64,000 bases of DNA from Colwellia sp. RSH04 (GCF_003545765.1 NZ_QXIO01000003.1:310001-374000), one strand, 5' to 3'; shown: positions 17,890 through 27,549, counted from the first letter of the stretch. Numbers and translations: made by a program. The notes: a model not told the origin generated them from the sequence alone.

Positions 17890-19308
17890 CTAATCTTCTT
17901 CTAATACATGCGGCCCAGCATAATTATCAAAACGTGAAAATTGACCTTGGAAAGTAAGTGGTACACGGCCAATTGGCCCGTTACGTTGTTTACCAATGAT
18001 TATCTCCGCCATACCTTTGAACTCACTATCATCATGATAAACTTCATCACGATAAATAAACATAATTAAATCGGCATCTTGCTCAATAGAGCCTGATTCA
18101 CGAAGGTCTGAGTTAACAGGACGTTTGTCTGCACGTTGCTCCAAACTACGGTTTAGCTGAGAAAGTGCCACAACAGGCACTTGCAACTCTTTGGCTAATG
18201 CTTTGAGTGAGCGTGAGATTTCTGCAATTTCTAAAGTACGATTATCTGAAAATTGTGGTGCACGCATTAATTGCAGGTAATCAATCATGATCATACTAAT
18301 ACCGCCATGATCACGATGAATACGACGCGCTCTAGAACGGACTTCTGTTGGTGTTAGACCAGCAGCATCATCAATAAACATCTTACCATTTTCTATCAAT
18401 AGCCCCATGGTTGAAGATAGACGAGCCCAATCTTCGTCATTAAGTTGACCGGTACGGATTTTAGTTTGATCAATACGACCTAATGAGGCTAACATCCTCA
18501 TCATAATTTGATCTGAAGGCATCTCTAAACTAAAGATTAAAGCAGGTTTATCTTCGGTCATTGCTGCATGTTCTGCCAAGTTCATTGCAAAAGTCGTTTT
18601 ACCCATCGATGGACGTGCTGCAACAATAATTAAATCTGATTTTTGTAAGCCAGCTGTCATTTTATCTAAATCAGAAAAACCGCTTGAAACACCGGTAACA
18701 CCACCTGATGGTGTTGAACAAAGTTTCTCAATTCTGTCGACGGTTTTTTCTAAAACAGAATGAATACTTTCAGGGCCTTCAGATTTATTGGCGCGTTTTT
18801 CTGCGATTGCAAAGACTTTGGTCTCTGCTAAATCAAGTAAATCGGCGCTACTTCGACCTTGAGTATCGTAGCCTGCTTCAGCAATTTCATTGGCAACACT
18901 GATCATTTCACGCGTTACCGCACGTTCACGTACGATATCAGCATAAGCGGTGATGTTCGCGGCACTTGGGGTGTTTTTCATCATCTCGGCGAGATAAACA
19001 AAACCGCCAGCATCATCTAGTTTTTGATCATTTTCTAATGCTTCAGAGAGCGTGATAAGGTCAACAGGTTCGCCAAGTTCAATTAACGCGCCTATGGTCT
19101 CAAAAATTAATCGGTGAGAGCGACTGTAAAAGTCTTCTGCGACAGTTTTTTCTGCCACTCTGTCCCATGTTTCATTATCAAGTAGTAAACCACCAAGGAC
19201 AGATTGTTCAGCTTCTAATGAGTGCGGTGGAACTTTTAACTCATCAATTTGTTTATCTTTGATAAATTGCCTTTCTTTAGCAAATTTACCTGGCTTTTTA
19301 TCTGCCAT
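17890..19308 (-). CDS. dnaB: Replicative DNA helicase DnaB
   Basis: DnaB is the hexameric 5'-3' helicase of the replication fork, loaded by DnaC/DciA and contacting DnaG primase. The 472-residue protein has an N-terminal primase-contact domain (about 25-130) and a RecA-like ATPase domain (about 190-465) with Walker A RPSMGKTT near residue 233 and Walker B MIMIDYLQL near residue 340. No intein interrupts it. It stands between two intergenic regions and seems monocistronic. Confidence 0.97.
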   Translation of the reverse strand: MADKKPGKFAKERQFIKDKQIDELKVPPHSLEAEQSVLGGLLLDNETWDRVAEKTVAEDFYSRSHRLIFETIGALIELGEPVDLITLSEALENDQKLDDAGGFVYLAEMMKNTPSAANITAYADIVRERAVTREMISVANEIAEAGYDTQGRSSADLLDLAETKVFAIAEKRANKSEGPESIHSVLEKTVDRIEKLCSTPSGGVTGVSSGFSDLDKMTAGLQKSDLIIVAARPSMGKTTFAMNLAEHAAMTEDKPALIFSLEMPSDQIMMRMLASLGRIDQTKIRTGQLNDEDWARLSSTMGLLIENGKMFIDDAAGLTPTEVRSRARRIHRDHGGISMIMIDYLQLMRAPQFSDNRTLEIAEISRSLKALAKELQVPVVALSQLNRSLEQRADKRPVNSDLRESGSIEQDADLIMFIYRDEVYHDDSEFKGMAEIIIGKQRNGPIGRVPLTFQGQFSRFDNYAGPHVLEED

Positions 19309-19381
19309 TAGCTGAATCCTACCTAACTATTGCTCTTTAAAAGAGACTTGAAAAAAGGACAGTTAATGTAGCAGAAATTAG

Positions 19382-19412
19382 TAAAAAGTGACATGACTAA
19401 ATCATGTCACTT
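19382..19412 (-). terminator. Terminator for the DUF4097 gene
   Basis: On the minus strand AAGTGACATGA and TCATGTCACTT (plus-strand 19402-19412 and 19386-19396) form a perfect 11-bp stem with a 5-base loop, followed by five T. It lies 12 bases after the DUF4097 stop codon and before dnaB. Confidence 0.87.
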
Positions 19413-19423
19413 ACATCGATTTG

Positions 19424-20374
19424 TTAATCTTTTACAACGATATTACCACTGACACTATTTGCGCTGACACTAGCGCTGCCCTGCCCTGTTTGAAAGTATA
19501 ACTTTGCACCTGGGCCATATTTAGCTTCCTTAGCTTCATCGTCAGTAAGCTTATTAATTAAATCACCGCCTACATTCGATTTCAGACGAAAATTAGCATC
19601 AACGTTTTTTTGAAAGGTTAACTCAACATCGCCACTAACACTTGATGCCTTTAATAAACCTTTGTCTTTTAAGTGAAGTTTTGCATCAACATCACCACTA
19701 ACCGTTGACATTCTAAGCTCTAAAACCTCATCTAATTTAAGCTTTGTTCTACCTGAAACGTTATTAACAAAAACTTCTGTGGCTTTAGAATTCACATCAA
19801 CCTCACCACTGACTGACTGTAGTTGCAGGCGACCATTCGAGTTGTTATCAAGAATGTCACCACTCACTGACGACAAAGACACTTTTCCTGCAAGATTTTT
19901 AGTTGTTACGTTTCCACTAATCGTGGATAGCTCTATTTGCTCAGTTAACTCATCGCCATCAATATCACCACTAACAGTCTTAGCCTCAACACCTCCATGA
20001 AGGTTTGTTAAAGAAAAATCACTCGAAATTGACCCTAAATCGAACCTTAGACCTTTAGGTGCCTTAATTACAAGATTTGTACCACTTGATGTCCAGCGCT
20101 CCATATTGGGGTATTCCACTTTAATAATAATTTGTGCGCCACGTTGTTCAAATATTAATTCTTCAGCTTTTTCATCAAGTTGCCCTGATATAGCCACGGT
20201 ATCTTTATTCCAGCCTATAAGGTTGATTGTTCCACTTTGGTTTTCGATACTAATGCTGCTCACTTCATCCGCGGGAAGTTGTTGAGAAATTTTTTCATTC
20301 GCCAATACTTGGCTACCTATCAAAAGCCCTGAGAGTAGGAGGGAATGAGATAATGCACTGATAAAACGATTCAT
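19424..20374 (-). CDS. DUF4097 family beta-strand repeat protein, exported
   Basis: The 316-residue protein has a signal peptide to about residue 25 (QVLANE) and then a repetitive series of short beta-strand units with SVSGD or TVSGDID-type turns spaced about 20 residues apart (about 110-315). This is the DUF4097 adhesin-like right-handed beta-helix pattern. Such proteins are commonly encoded with ECF sigma and anti-sigma-like genes, as here (20502-21678 just upstream on the same strand). They are thought to act in envelope sensing, but no biochemical role is proven. A 127-bp gap separates it from the upstream gene; a terminator follows. Confidence 0.88.
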   Translation of the reverse strand: MNRFISALSHSLLLSGLLIGSQVLANEKISQQLPADEVSSISIENQSGTINLIGWNKDTVAISGQLDEKAEELIFEQRGAQIIIKVEYPNMERWTSSGTNLVIKAPKGLRFDLGSISSDFSLTNLHGGVEAKTVSGDIDGDELTEQIELSTISGNVTTKNLAGKVSLSSVSGDILDNNSNGRLQLQSVSGEVDVNSKATEVFVNNVSGRTKLKLDEVLELRMSTVSGDVDAKLHLKDKGLLKASSVSGDVELTFQKNVDANFRLKSNVGGDLINKLTDDEAKEAKYGPGAKLYFQTGQGSASVSANSVSGNIVVKD

Positions 20375-20501
20375 AATAACCTCTATTTTTATATTGCTGA
20401 TCGCTAATGATCAGCCACCTATTCGATAATTTATTCAAGTAGTAATATTAAATTACTGGTTAATAACTATATTTTCTTTACAAGTATTCTCTAATAACGC
20501 G

Positions 20502-21062
20502 TTAAATACTTTGTAATTGTGGACGATATAGTTGCTGTAATAATTTCAATTCTTGTTGCTGGGTAAAGTCTAATAAATTCAATAAATCAACATTATGCTC
20601 ATCATTAATTAATGCTTGTTTAATCGACTTTCTTGCTGAAGCAAGTTTCGTTAACTGAGTTTGCATTTCCTGAGGTAACTGAGCTAAATCAGGCTGACCA
20701 AAACTCACTAACATGGCTTGCTTTTGCTGGTTAAAACTTTCTTCCATGAAGCCAACAATTTCTATTTCTTGTTTTGTTGCCATGTCATCTTGGTCGATAT
20801 TTTTTACTTTCTGCTGAACTAACTGAGGAGACTCCCCCCCAATTTGTTGTGAAGAAAAGCCTATCCAAGTTACAAGTACTGCTGCAATAATAGAAGCAGC
20901 CCAAGTAGTGGGAGTAAAAAATTTACTATCATTCGCTGCTTGTTGCTTTTTACTTTGTGTCGCTTTTTCAATACCTGCCCATAAATCTCGTTCTGGCGTA
21001 ATTTCTCTAGGTAAATTGTCAATTTTTTCTTGTAATGCCTTGTCTGATATTTCTTTATTCAT
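20502..21062 (-). CDS. Single-pass membrane protein, probable anti-sigma factor
   Basis: The 186-residue protein has a cytoplasmic N-terminal segment (LPREITPERDLWAGIE, about 14-29) like that of many anti-sigma factors, one membrane helix at about residues 46-62, and a periplasmic helical region rich in Gln. No zinc HxxxCxxC motif is visible. The ATG at 21062 is chosen over an upstream start at 21089 because GAGG lies nine bases before it; it overlaps the 3' end of the sigma gene by 8 bases, implying translational coupling. Function is inferred from this position. Confidence 0.72.
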   Translation of the reverse strand: MNKEISDKALQEKIDNLPREITPERDLWAGIEKATQSKKQQAANDSKFFTPTTWAASIIAAVLVTWIGFSSQQIGGESPQLVQQKVKNIDQDDMATKQEIEIVGFMEESFNQQKQAMLVSFGQPDLAQLPQEMQTQLTKLASARKSIKQALINDEHNVDLLNLLDFTQQQELKLLQQLYRPQLQSI

Positions 21063-21678
21063 GACAAAATTCCTCTTGTTCTGCTTCAACTAACCACTGT
21101 TTAAGTAACGCTTTAGCACGGTGATATTGTGATTTACTTGAACCAACAGCCATTTTTAACATTTTTGCAATTTCTTCATGACGATAACCTTCAACCGCAA
21201 ACAAGACGAACACAATCCGAGCACGTTCAGGTAATCTTGCTATTTGTTTATCTAATGCATCTAAACCAGAGTCATCATGCATTGGTACTGATTCTTCTTT
21301 GGTGGTATCACTTTGATCTTCTATACTAAAAATCTTTTGCAACCAAGTTTTATGTTTACGCAAGTGACCCAAAACAACGTTGGTTGCAACACTGTGTAAC
21401 CAAGTACTGAATTTACTATCACCGCGAAAGTTATCTATTTTTTGCCACAAAACAACAAACACTTCTTGGCAGACATCTTCAGCACTATCCTTATCTGCAA
21501 GCATACGCCAACACAAAGCATAAATTTGCTGATGATATTTTTCATACAGGTGATGAAATGCCACTTGCGAGCCATGTTTGGCTTGTGTTATCCACTCAAG
21601 CTCTTGCCAATCTTGTTCTTGCTTCTTTTGACTTTTAGCAAACAGTGGTTGGGCATCAATTATTTTTTTTGTGTCCAA
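21055..21678 (-). CDS. ECF-type RNA polymerase sigma factor
   Basis: This 207-residue sigma-70 family factor has region 2 (about 35-105, including the -10 recognition stretch DSAEDVCQEVFVVLWQ) and region 4 (about 140-195, with the helix-turn-helix GYRHEEIAKMLKMAVGSSKS). Regions 1 and 3 are missing, as in ECF factors. It is the first gene of a sigma/membrane protein/DUF4097 unit. It starts 244 bp from a divergent metalloprotease gene, which might be a target, but no ECF-type promoter pair was recognised there. Confidence 0.9.
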   Translation of the reverse strand: MDTKKIIDAQPLFAKSQKKQEQDWQELEWITQAKHGSQVAFHHLYEKYHQQIYALCWRMLADKDSAEDVCQEVFVVLWQKIDNFRGDSKFSTWLHSVATNVVLGHLRKHKTWLQKIFSIEDQSDTTKEESVPMHDDSGLDALDKQIARLPERARIVFVLFAVEGYRHEEIAKMLKMAVGSSKSQYHRAKALLKQWLVEAEQEEFCHE

Positions 21679-21922
21679 GCGTAAAATTCTCTTAATAAAT
21701 TAGGTTGCTTTTACTTTGTTAATTAGTGAGATGCTAAGTTAAACAAAAAGGTTTAAAGCATAATGAAAATATTTAACTTTTTCGTTGTTAACATCTTGTT
21801 ACTTTTTGTATCTTAACCTGTGTGTCGCTTTTACCTAAACTGATTTATTAGCATTCTGGTACTATGATTCTTGTTCGATAAGATAAGTACTATAACTATA
21901 AGAAAAACTACAGGGAACCTAA

Positions 21923-24523
21923 ATGAAACTTACCAGCCTTACGATGGCAGTTGCCGTTGCCTTAGCATCAAGTCAAATGGCTTATGCTGATGATTCAAAA
22001 AAGTCAGATAAAAAAGATAAGAAAGAAGAAAAAACCATTGCGCAAATGATTGAGAAGAGAACTGCAACAGAAGGTCTCTTTAATTTCTATCAAGACAAAA
22101 AAACCGGTGATACCCTGATGCTCATCAAAGAAGAGCAACTTGATACACCTTTATTACACTTTGCACAAACCGTTGACGGTTTAGCTGATGCAGGTCACTT
22201 CAGAGGTGGTTATAGAGGTGTTAAAATCATTGAGTTTAGACGCTATTTTGATCGTATTGATATTGTCACTAAAACACCTAGATACTTGTTTGATGAAAAC
22301 AACCCTATTAGCCGAGCTAAAGATGCCAACATCAGTGAAGCCGTATTAGCAAGCTTAAAAATTGAAAAAGAAGAAGACGGGCAAATCGCTTTAAAAGTCA
22401 ATAAACTCTTTTTAAGCGAAGCTTTACATAAGGTTTCTCCTTGGGCTCGAGTTAACGACAAAAATGCTAAAAAGCGCTTTAAACTAGGTAAAATGAACGA
22501 TAAAAAATCTCGCATTCTTCATAAAAGAGCCTATGAAGATAATGTTGATGTTGTTGTTGATTATGTGTTTAACAATGCCAACCCAAGTGTTTATGGTTCA
22601 AACGCAGTTTCAGACCCACGTTCCGTATCAATAAAGCTTCAACATTCGTTTGTTGAATTACCAAAAGAAAAATTTGCACCACGTTACGATGATCCTCGTG
22701 TAGGTTATTTCACACATCAATACGATAAAATGACTTCAAGTGACTGGGCACCTTATCGTGATGTTATTAAACGCTGGAACCTAGAAAAGCAAAATAAATC
22801 AGCTGAAGTTTCTGAGCCAGTAGAGCCAATTGTTTGGTGGATAGAAAATACTACGCCTCATGAATGGCGAGAAACTATTAAAGAAGGTGTTTTAGCGTGG
22901 AATTCTTCCTTTGAAAAAGCAGGCTTTAAAAATGCCTTACAAGTAAAAGTTCAACCTGATGATGCTACATGGGATGCCGCTGATATAAATTACAATGTAT
23001 TGCGCTGGACTTCATCTCCACAGCCTCGATTTGGTGGTTATGGCCCTTCTCTTGCTAACCCGTTAACGGGCGAGATGCTGGGTGCAGATATCATGCTTGA
23101 ATATGTCTTTATGAAAAACCGCTGGATTTATAATAGTTTATATAGCCAAGGTGTAAGCAGTTTAAGTCATCAAGCTGAACAAGAAAATGAGACTGAGTTT
23201 ACAGGCTCGAAAGACAATGATGCATTGCATTGTAGTGCTGGCCATGAAATGCAGCAGAATATGATTCTAGGTCAAGTCATGTTTGATCAAATCGCTGTCG
23301 ATAATGCGGGTCTAGCTTCAGCTGACTTAGAAAAGAAAGCGTTAATCAAAGAAGCGTTACGTTCATTAGTGTTACACGAAGTTGGTCATACTTTAGGTTT
23401 AAATCATAATATGAAAGCTTCTATATTATGGGATGAAAATAAAATTCATGATAAATCAGTTACTCAAGGTATTTTAACCGGTTCTGTGATGGATTATGCA
23501 CCGATTAACGTTGCACCTATTGGTAAAGAACAAGGTGATTACTTCCAAACCGAGCCTGGCCCTTATGATGATTGGGCTATTGAGTTCGGTTATTCTGTTG
23601 CCTTAGCCTCTGTTGCTGATGAAAAAGCAAGACTAAGCAAACTTTTAAGCCGTTCTTCTGAAGCTGCATTAGCCTTTGGTAATGATGCTGATGATATGAG
23701 ATCACCAGGTCGTCATATTGACCCGCGTATCATGACTGGGGATTTATCATCAAACCCTGTTGCTTATGGTGTTGACCGTATGGCGCTAATTGAGAGCCTA
23801 TTGGTCGATTTAAAAGACAAAACTCTCAAGGAAGATAACTCATATCAGCAATTATTAACCTCAGCTAACTCACTCTTTGGCCAATACCGTCGTCAAGCAG
23901 AAGTTATTTCAAGGCAAATAGGTGGTGTATACGTTGAGCGTAGCTTTGTTAAAAATGATACTCAAACCCAACCTTATACGCCTGTGCCAGCTGCTAGACA
24001 GCAAGAGGCAATGCAAGCACTGACTAAACATGTTTTTGCTAGCGATACTTTATCAGCTATGCAACCGCTCTATAGCTATATGCAACATCAACGCCGTGGC
24101 TTTAATCATTATGGACAAAATGAAGATCCGAAAGCTCACGATATGATATTAAACATGCAAAAAGCGGTTTTAGACCAGTTATTGCACAAAAATGTCTTAA
24201 AGCGTATTTCAGACACCAGCCTTTATGGCAATGAATATTCATTAACTAGTGTGATGAATGATCTCACCAAGGCCATTTTTGTTGATAAGAAAACGACAAA
24301 CTCTTTAAGCCAAAACGTACAGATTGAATACGTTAAGCGATTAATTGCGATTGTTGGTGTTAAAGGTAAATCTAGCTATGATAATTTATCAAAAACAGCG
24401 GCTTTAGGTCAGTTAACCAACATTCTAGATAAGTCATCATCAATGGGTTTTGGTAAAAGCGATAACCAAAAAGCACACGATGCTTACTTAAGCTTGATGA
24501 TCAACAAAGCATTAAAAGTATAG
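21923..24523 (+). CDS. Zinc-dependent metalloprotease (DUF5117/DUF5118 type), secreted
   Basis: The 866-residue protein has a signal peptide to residue 22 (QMAYADD), then a Lys-rich linker. The zincin active site HEVGHTLGLNHN lies near residue 489, giving an HExxHxxGxxH metzincin-like pattern. Flanking regions correspond to the DUF5117 and DUF5118 domains found in large exported proteases of marine Proteobacteria and Bacteroidetes. Substrate is unknown. It has AGGGAAC ahead of the ATG and a strong terminator after it, so it is monocistronic. Confidence 0.88.
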   Translation: MKLTSLTMAVAVALASSQMAYADDSKKSDKKDKKEEKTIAQMIEKRTATEGLFNFYQDKKTGDTLMLIKEEQLDTPLLHFAQTVDGLADAGHFRGGYRGVKIIEFRRYFDRIDIVTKTPRYLFDENNPISRAKDANISEAVLASLKIEKEEDGQIALKVNKLFLSEALHKVSPWARVNDKNAKKRFKLGKMNDKKSRILHKRAYEDNVDVVVDYVFNNANPSVYGSNAVSDPRSVSIKLQHSFVELPKEKFAPRYDDPRVGYFTHQYDKMTSSDWAPYRDVIKRWNLEKQNKSAEVSEPVEPIVWWIENTTPHEWRETIKEGVLAWNSSFEKAGFKNALQVKVQPDDATWDAADINYNVLRWTSSPQPRFGGYGPSLANPLTGEMLGADIMLEYVFMKNRWIYNSLYSQGVSSLSHQAEQENETEFTGSKDNDALHCSAGHEMQQNMILGQVMFDQIAVDNAGLASADLEKKALIKEALRSLVLHEVGHTLGLNHNMKASILWDENKIHDKSVTQGILTGSVMDYAPINVAPIGKEQGDYFQTEPGPYDDWAIEFGYSVALASVADEKARLSKLLSRSSEAALAFGNDADDMRSPGRHIDPRIMTGDLSSNPVAYGVDRMALIESLLVDLKDKTLKEDNSYQQLLTSANSLFGQYRRQAEVISRQIGGVYVERSFVKNDTQTQPYTPVPAARQQEAMQALTKHVFASDTLSAMQPLYSYMQHQRRGFNHYGQNEDPKAHDMILNMQKAVLDQLLHKNVLKRISDTSLYGNEYSLTSVMNDLTKAIFVDKKTTNSLSQNVQIEYVKRLIAIVGVKGKSSYDNLSKTAALGQLTNILDKSSSMGFGKSDNQKAHDAYLSLMINKALKV

Positions 24524-24561
24524 TATTGCGATAAATTACACTTAAAATAGTCGCACATATC

Positions 24562-24587
24562 AAGCCCAGTAGATTACTGGGCTTTTT
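24562..24587 (+). terminator. Terminator after the metalloprotease gene
   Basis: AAGCCCAGT (24562-24570) and ACTGGGCTT (24576-24584) form a perfect 9-bp stem with an AGATT loop, followed by TTT (five T in a row from 24583). Confidence 0.9.
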
Positions 24588-24618
24588 ATTTCCAATAATT
24601 TTATGGAATTCCAGATAC

Positions 24619-24644
24619 AAAAAAAGCGCCCTTAGGCGCTTTTT
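24619..24644 (-). terminator. Terminator for rpmE
   Basis: AAAAAGCGCC (24621-24630) and GGCGCTTTTT (24635-24644) form a 10-bp stem with a 4-base loop. On the minus strand the tail is seven T, so it ends rpmE; it also works in the plus direction. Confidence 0.9.
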
Positions 24645-24667
24645 CGTTTAAGGTCTTTAACCAAGAA

Positions 24668-24880
24668 TTACTTCTTAGAAAGAGCACCAAAACGCTTGTT
24701 GAACTTGTCAACACGACCACCAGTCTCAGCAGCTTTTTGCTTGCCAGTGTAGAATGGGTGACATTCTGAACATACATCTAAATGGATGTCTGCTGAACGA
24801 GTTGAACGAGTGTTAATTACGTTACCACAAGAACAATGTGCCTTGATTTCAACGTATTTAGGGTGAATGCCTTCTTTCAT
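24668..24880 (-). CDS. rpmE: 50S ribosomal protein bL31
   Basis: bL31 sits in the bridge between ribosomal subunits. From the ATG at 24880 the protein has 70 residues, starting MKEGIHPKY as in other bL31 proteins; a longer in-frame start at 24928 would cover the leader hairpins and is rejected. Four cysteines (CSCGN near residues 16-18 and CSECHPF near 37-40) give the zinc-ribbon, C+ form. GAGG lies seven bases upstream. It is divergent from priA, the same neighbourhood as in E. coli. Confidence 0.97.
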   Translation of the reverse strand: MKEGIHPKYVEIKAHCSCGNVINTRSTRSADIHLDVCSECHPFYTGKQKAAETGGRVDKFNKRFGALSKK

Positions 24881-24883
24881 AGG

Positions 24884-24918
24884 AACCTCTATCTCTTTCG
24901 AGAAATGGGCGTATCGCC
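24884..24918 (-). ncRNA. Putative bL31 ribosomal-protein leader (two small hairpins before rpmE)
   Basis: On the minus strand the rpmE leader contains GGCG-ATA-CGCC (plus 24908-24918) and then TCTC-GAAA-GAGA (plus 24892-24903), the second capped by a GNRA tetraloop and ending just four bases before the GAGG ribosome-binding site. bL31 leaders are known to act in autogenous translation control in gammaproteobacteria. The hairpins are seen directly; membership in that leader class is inferred. Confidence 0.5.
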
Positions 24919-25145
24919 ACCTAGTCATTTATCAATCATTCCAATCAATAAACCCTAAGCACCATACGGAGTTAAAATTAATGGGGGCGAATAATAAATG
25001 ATCATCTAATCAACTTCAACAAAAATTACGCGATAACATCGCAAAAAAGTGGTTTTATCACTAATTCATAAAAAAATACGATTGGTGCTTGCACCTTGTC
25101 AGCAAAGAGTCAAAATAACCTCATTCAAAATCAATACAGACCATC

Positions 25146-27350
25146 GTGACCAAACAATACATACAAGTTGCTATTCCTGTTCCAATGAGGCAACTATTCA
25201 CCTACAGTGTTCCTGAAAACCTTCAGCATCCCGTTATGAAACTGGGTGAACGTATTGTGGTGCCTTTCGGTCATCGAAAAGTGATCGGTATTGTCACAAG
25301 TGTTAATGTTGAGAACTCTTTTGAAGAGAATAAAATCAAGGCCATCTCAGAAAGATTAAATGATAATTTTCACTTAAGTCAGTCACTAGTAAGTTTTCTC
25401 CAACTCTGCGCACATTATTATCATCATCCTATTGGCGATGTATTTCAGCAAGCTTTACCCGTTATTTTGAGGCAAATTGAAAAAGTCAATTTAAAGCCCC
25501 CAATGGTGTGGCATGCCTCAATGGCAATAGCAGAATCAGACCTTGAAAAGCTCATAAAAAAAGCGCCAAAGCAAGCTGCCCTTTATGACATTATTGCAAA
25601 ACAACAAGGTATCAGTTGGTCTGAGTTACGCACATTAGGTTATAGCAAAAGCCAATTAAACGCCTTGGAGACTAAGGCATTTATTTGCGAAAAGCAGCAA
25701 GAAAGTCGAACATTTACATGGCAAGAAAGCGCATTAAATACTGAGGATAAGCTTAGGTTATCTTCAGAACAAGCCATTATTGTTAGTGCCATTAATGACA
25801 CTTATGCTAAATATGCTTGCCACTTGGTTGATGGGGTAACAGGTAGCGGTAAAACCGAAGTTTACTTACAAGCGATGGAAAAAGCACTGCAACACAGTAA
25901 GCAGGTATTAGTGATAGTGCCTGAAATAGGATTAACACCCCAAACACTGAGCCGATTTGAACAGCGTTTTAATGTACCTATTTGCTTGCATCATTCAGGC
26001 TTGAACGATCAAGAACGTTTAAATACTTGGTTTAATGCCCAACAAAATCATGCAGCAATCGTGATAGGCACGCGCTCAGCGATCTTTTCTCCTTTGCATA
26101 ATCTAGGTCTAATTATAATTGATGAAGAGCATGACAATTCATTAAAGCAACAAGACAGTTTTCGCTATCATGGTAGAGACATGGCTATTTTACGAGCCAA
26201 ACAACTTAATATCCCGATTGTATTGGGTAGTGCAACACCAAGTTTTGAGACATTGCAAAATGCACTTTCGGGTAAATTCAGCCATCATCGATTAACTCAG
26301 CGTGCAGGAAAAAGCCACCAAGCAGGTATGGCATTAATCGATGTTAATCAACAACAAATGGAGTTTGGCTTATCTGGCACATTAAAACAGCAAATTAAGA
26401 ACACCATAAACCGTGGTGAACAAGTATTACTCTTTTTAAACCGTCGAGGCTATGCGCCAGCGATTAATTGTAAAGAATGTCACTGGATGGCTGATTGCGC
26501 TCGTTGTGATAAATCATATACCTTGCATCAAAAACAACAATTATTGATATGTCATCATTGTGGCAGTCAAAAACGCATACCACCACAATGCCCAAGCTGT
26601 GGTAGTGTACGAATTGCTCCCGTAGGCCAAGGAACCGAGCAGTTAGAAGAGAAACTAGAAAGTATATTTCCTGACGCTAACATTGTGCGTGTCGATAGAG
26701 ATAGTACTCGACGAAAAGGCGAATTAACAAAGCTATTGCAAGAGGTAAGCGATAAAAAACACAACATCTTAGTTGGTACCCAAATGTTAGCTAAGGGTCA
26801 TCATTTTCCGGATGTGACACTTGTCGCAGTGTTAGATGCCGATGGCGCACTGTTTAGTTTTGATTTTCGTGCCAGCGAGCAAATGGCGCAATTACTTATT
26901 CAGGTAGCAGGACGCGCAGGACGAGCAAGTAAACCAGGGAAAGTGTTAATACAAACTAACTACCCTGATCATCCGTTATTACAAGATCTTGTGCATAATG
27001 GTTATCATCATTTTGCACAGCAAGGTATAACAGAGCGCCAACAAGCTATTCTGCCTCCCTTTAGCTTTCAAGCATTAATCAGAGCAGATGCCAATTACCC
27101 TTCCTATCCCGAAAAATTCCTTCGTCAAATAACAATGCTGACTTTTAACGACTGTGAGTTTGCTGGCCCTGTACCTGCAGCTATGGAGAAAAAAGCAGGG
27201 AAATTTCGCTATCATTTGATTATTCAATCAACAAGCAGAAAATCATTGCATCAGGCGATATTAGAAATATTAGCCAATGTCGCCACAAATGAATGGCAAA
27301 ACAAGGTTCGTTGGAGCATTGATATAGACCCCATAGAGTTGAGTTGGTAA
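25146..27350 (+). CDS. priA: Primosomal protein N' (PriA helicase)
   Basis: PriA recognises stalled or repaired forks and restarts replication by loading DnaB. The 734-residue protein has an N-terminal 3' DNA-end-binding domain (about 1-105), a helicase core with Walker A GVTGSGKTE near residue 232 and DEEH near residue 327, and a zinc-binding insert with four CxxC-type pairs (CKEC, CARC, CHHC, CPSC) at about 440-485. The start is GTG at 25146; the N-terminus from there aligns with E. coli PriA. A repeat element begins two bases after the stop. Confidence 0.96.
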   Translation: MTKQYIQVAIPVPMRQLFTYSVPENLQHPVMKLGERIVVPFGHRKVIGIVTSVNVENSFEENKIKAISERLNDNFHLSQSLVSFLQLCAHYYHHPIGDVFQQALPVILRQIEKVNLKPPMVWHASMAIAESDLEKLIKKAPKQAALYDIIAKQQGISWSELRTLGYSKSQLNALETKAFICEKQQESRTFTWQESALNTEDKLRLSSEQAIIVSAINDTYAKYACHLVDGVTGSGKTEVYLQAMEKALQHSKQVLVIVPEIGLTPQTLSRFEQRFNVPICLHHSGLNDQERLNTWFNAQQNHAAIVIGTRSAIFSPLHNLGLIIIDEEHDNSLKQQDSFRYHGRDMAILRAKQLNIPIVLGSATPSFETLQNALSGKFSHHRLTQRAGKSHQAGMALIDVNQQQMEFGLSGTLKQQIKNTINRGEQVLLFLNRRGYAPAINCKECHWMADCARCDKSYTLHQKQQLLICHHCGSQKRIPPQCPSCGSVRIAPVGQGTEQLEEKLESIFPDANIVRVDRDSTRRKGELTKLLQEVSDKKHNILVGTQMLAKGHHFPDVTLVAVLDADGALFSFDFRASEQMAQLLIQVAGRAGRASKPGKVLIQTNYPDHPLLQDLVHNGYHHFAQQGITERQQAILPPFSFQALIRADANYPSYPEKFLRQITMLTFNDCEFAGPVPAAMEKKAGKFRYHLIIQSTSRKSLHQAILEILANVATNEWQNKVRWSIDIDPIELSW

Positions 27351-27351
27351 C

Positions 27352-27549
27352 TAACCTCAGCTCGGGACAATAAATGGCTCCCTAGCAGCTATTTTTCCTT
27401 ACTTCTGTGATAAACTCATAAACAATAGAATAACTATTCTTAATGTATTTGCCTTGAAGTAAGAAAAACTATCAAGCTAGTGAGTTGCTACAAATACAAG
27501 TCTAAAATTTTCAAACGGTTAACCTATCTCTTAACCCGAGCTGAGGTTA
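27352..27549. mobile_element. MITE-like element with 15-bp perfect terminal inverted repeats
   Basis: TAACCTCAGCTCGGG at 27352-27366 is the exact reverse complement of CCCGAGCTGAGGTTA at 27535-27549. The 198-bp element has no ORF and sits directly after the priA stop. Its right part (from about 27494) resembles 59544-59599 behind trmL, so it belongs to a dispersed family. Size, terminal repeats and lack of coding capacity suggest a non-autonomous element or an intergenic repeat. The following 128 bases up to ftsN hold no ORF and presumably the ftsN promoter. Confidence 0.62.

Noticed and set aside
24881-24928. Longer rpmE frame with 16 extra N-terminal residues
   Set aside because: The extra codons cover the leader hairpins and ribosome-binding site, and bL31 proteins start at MKEGIHP.
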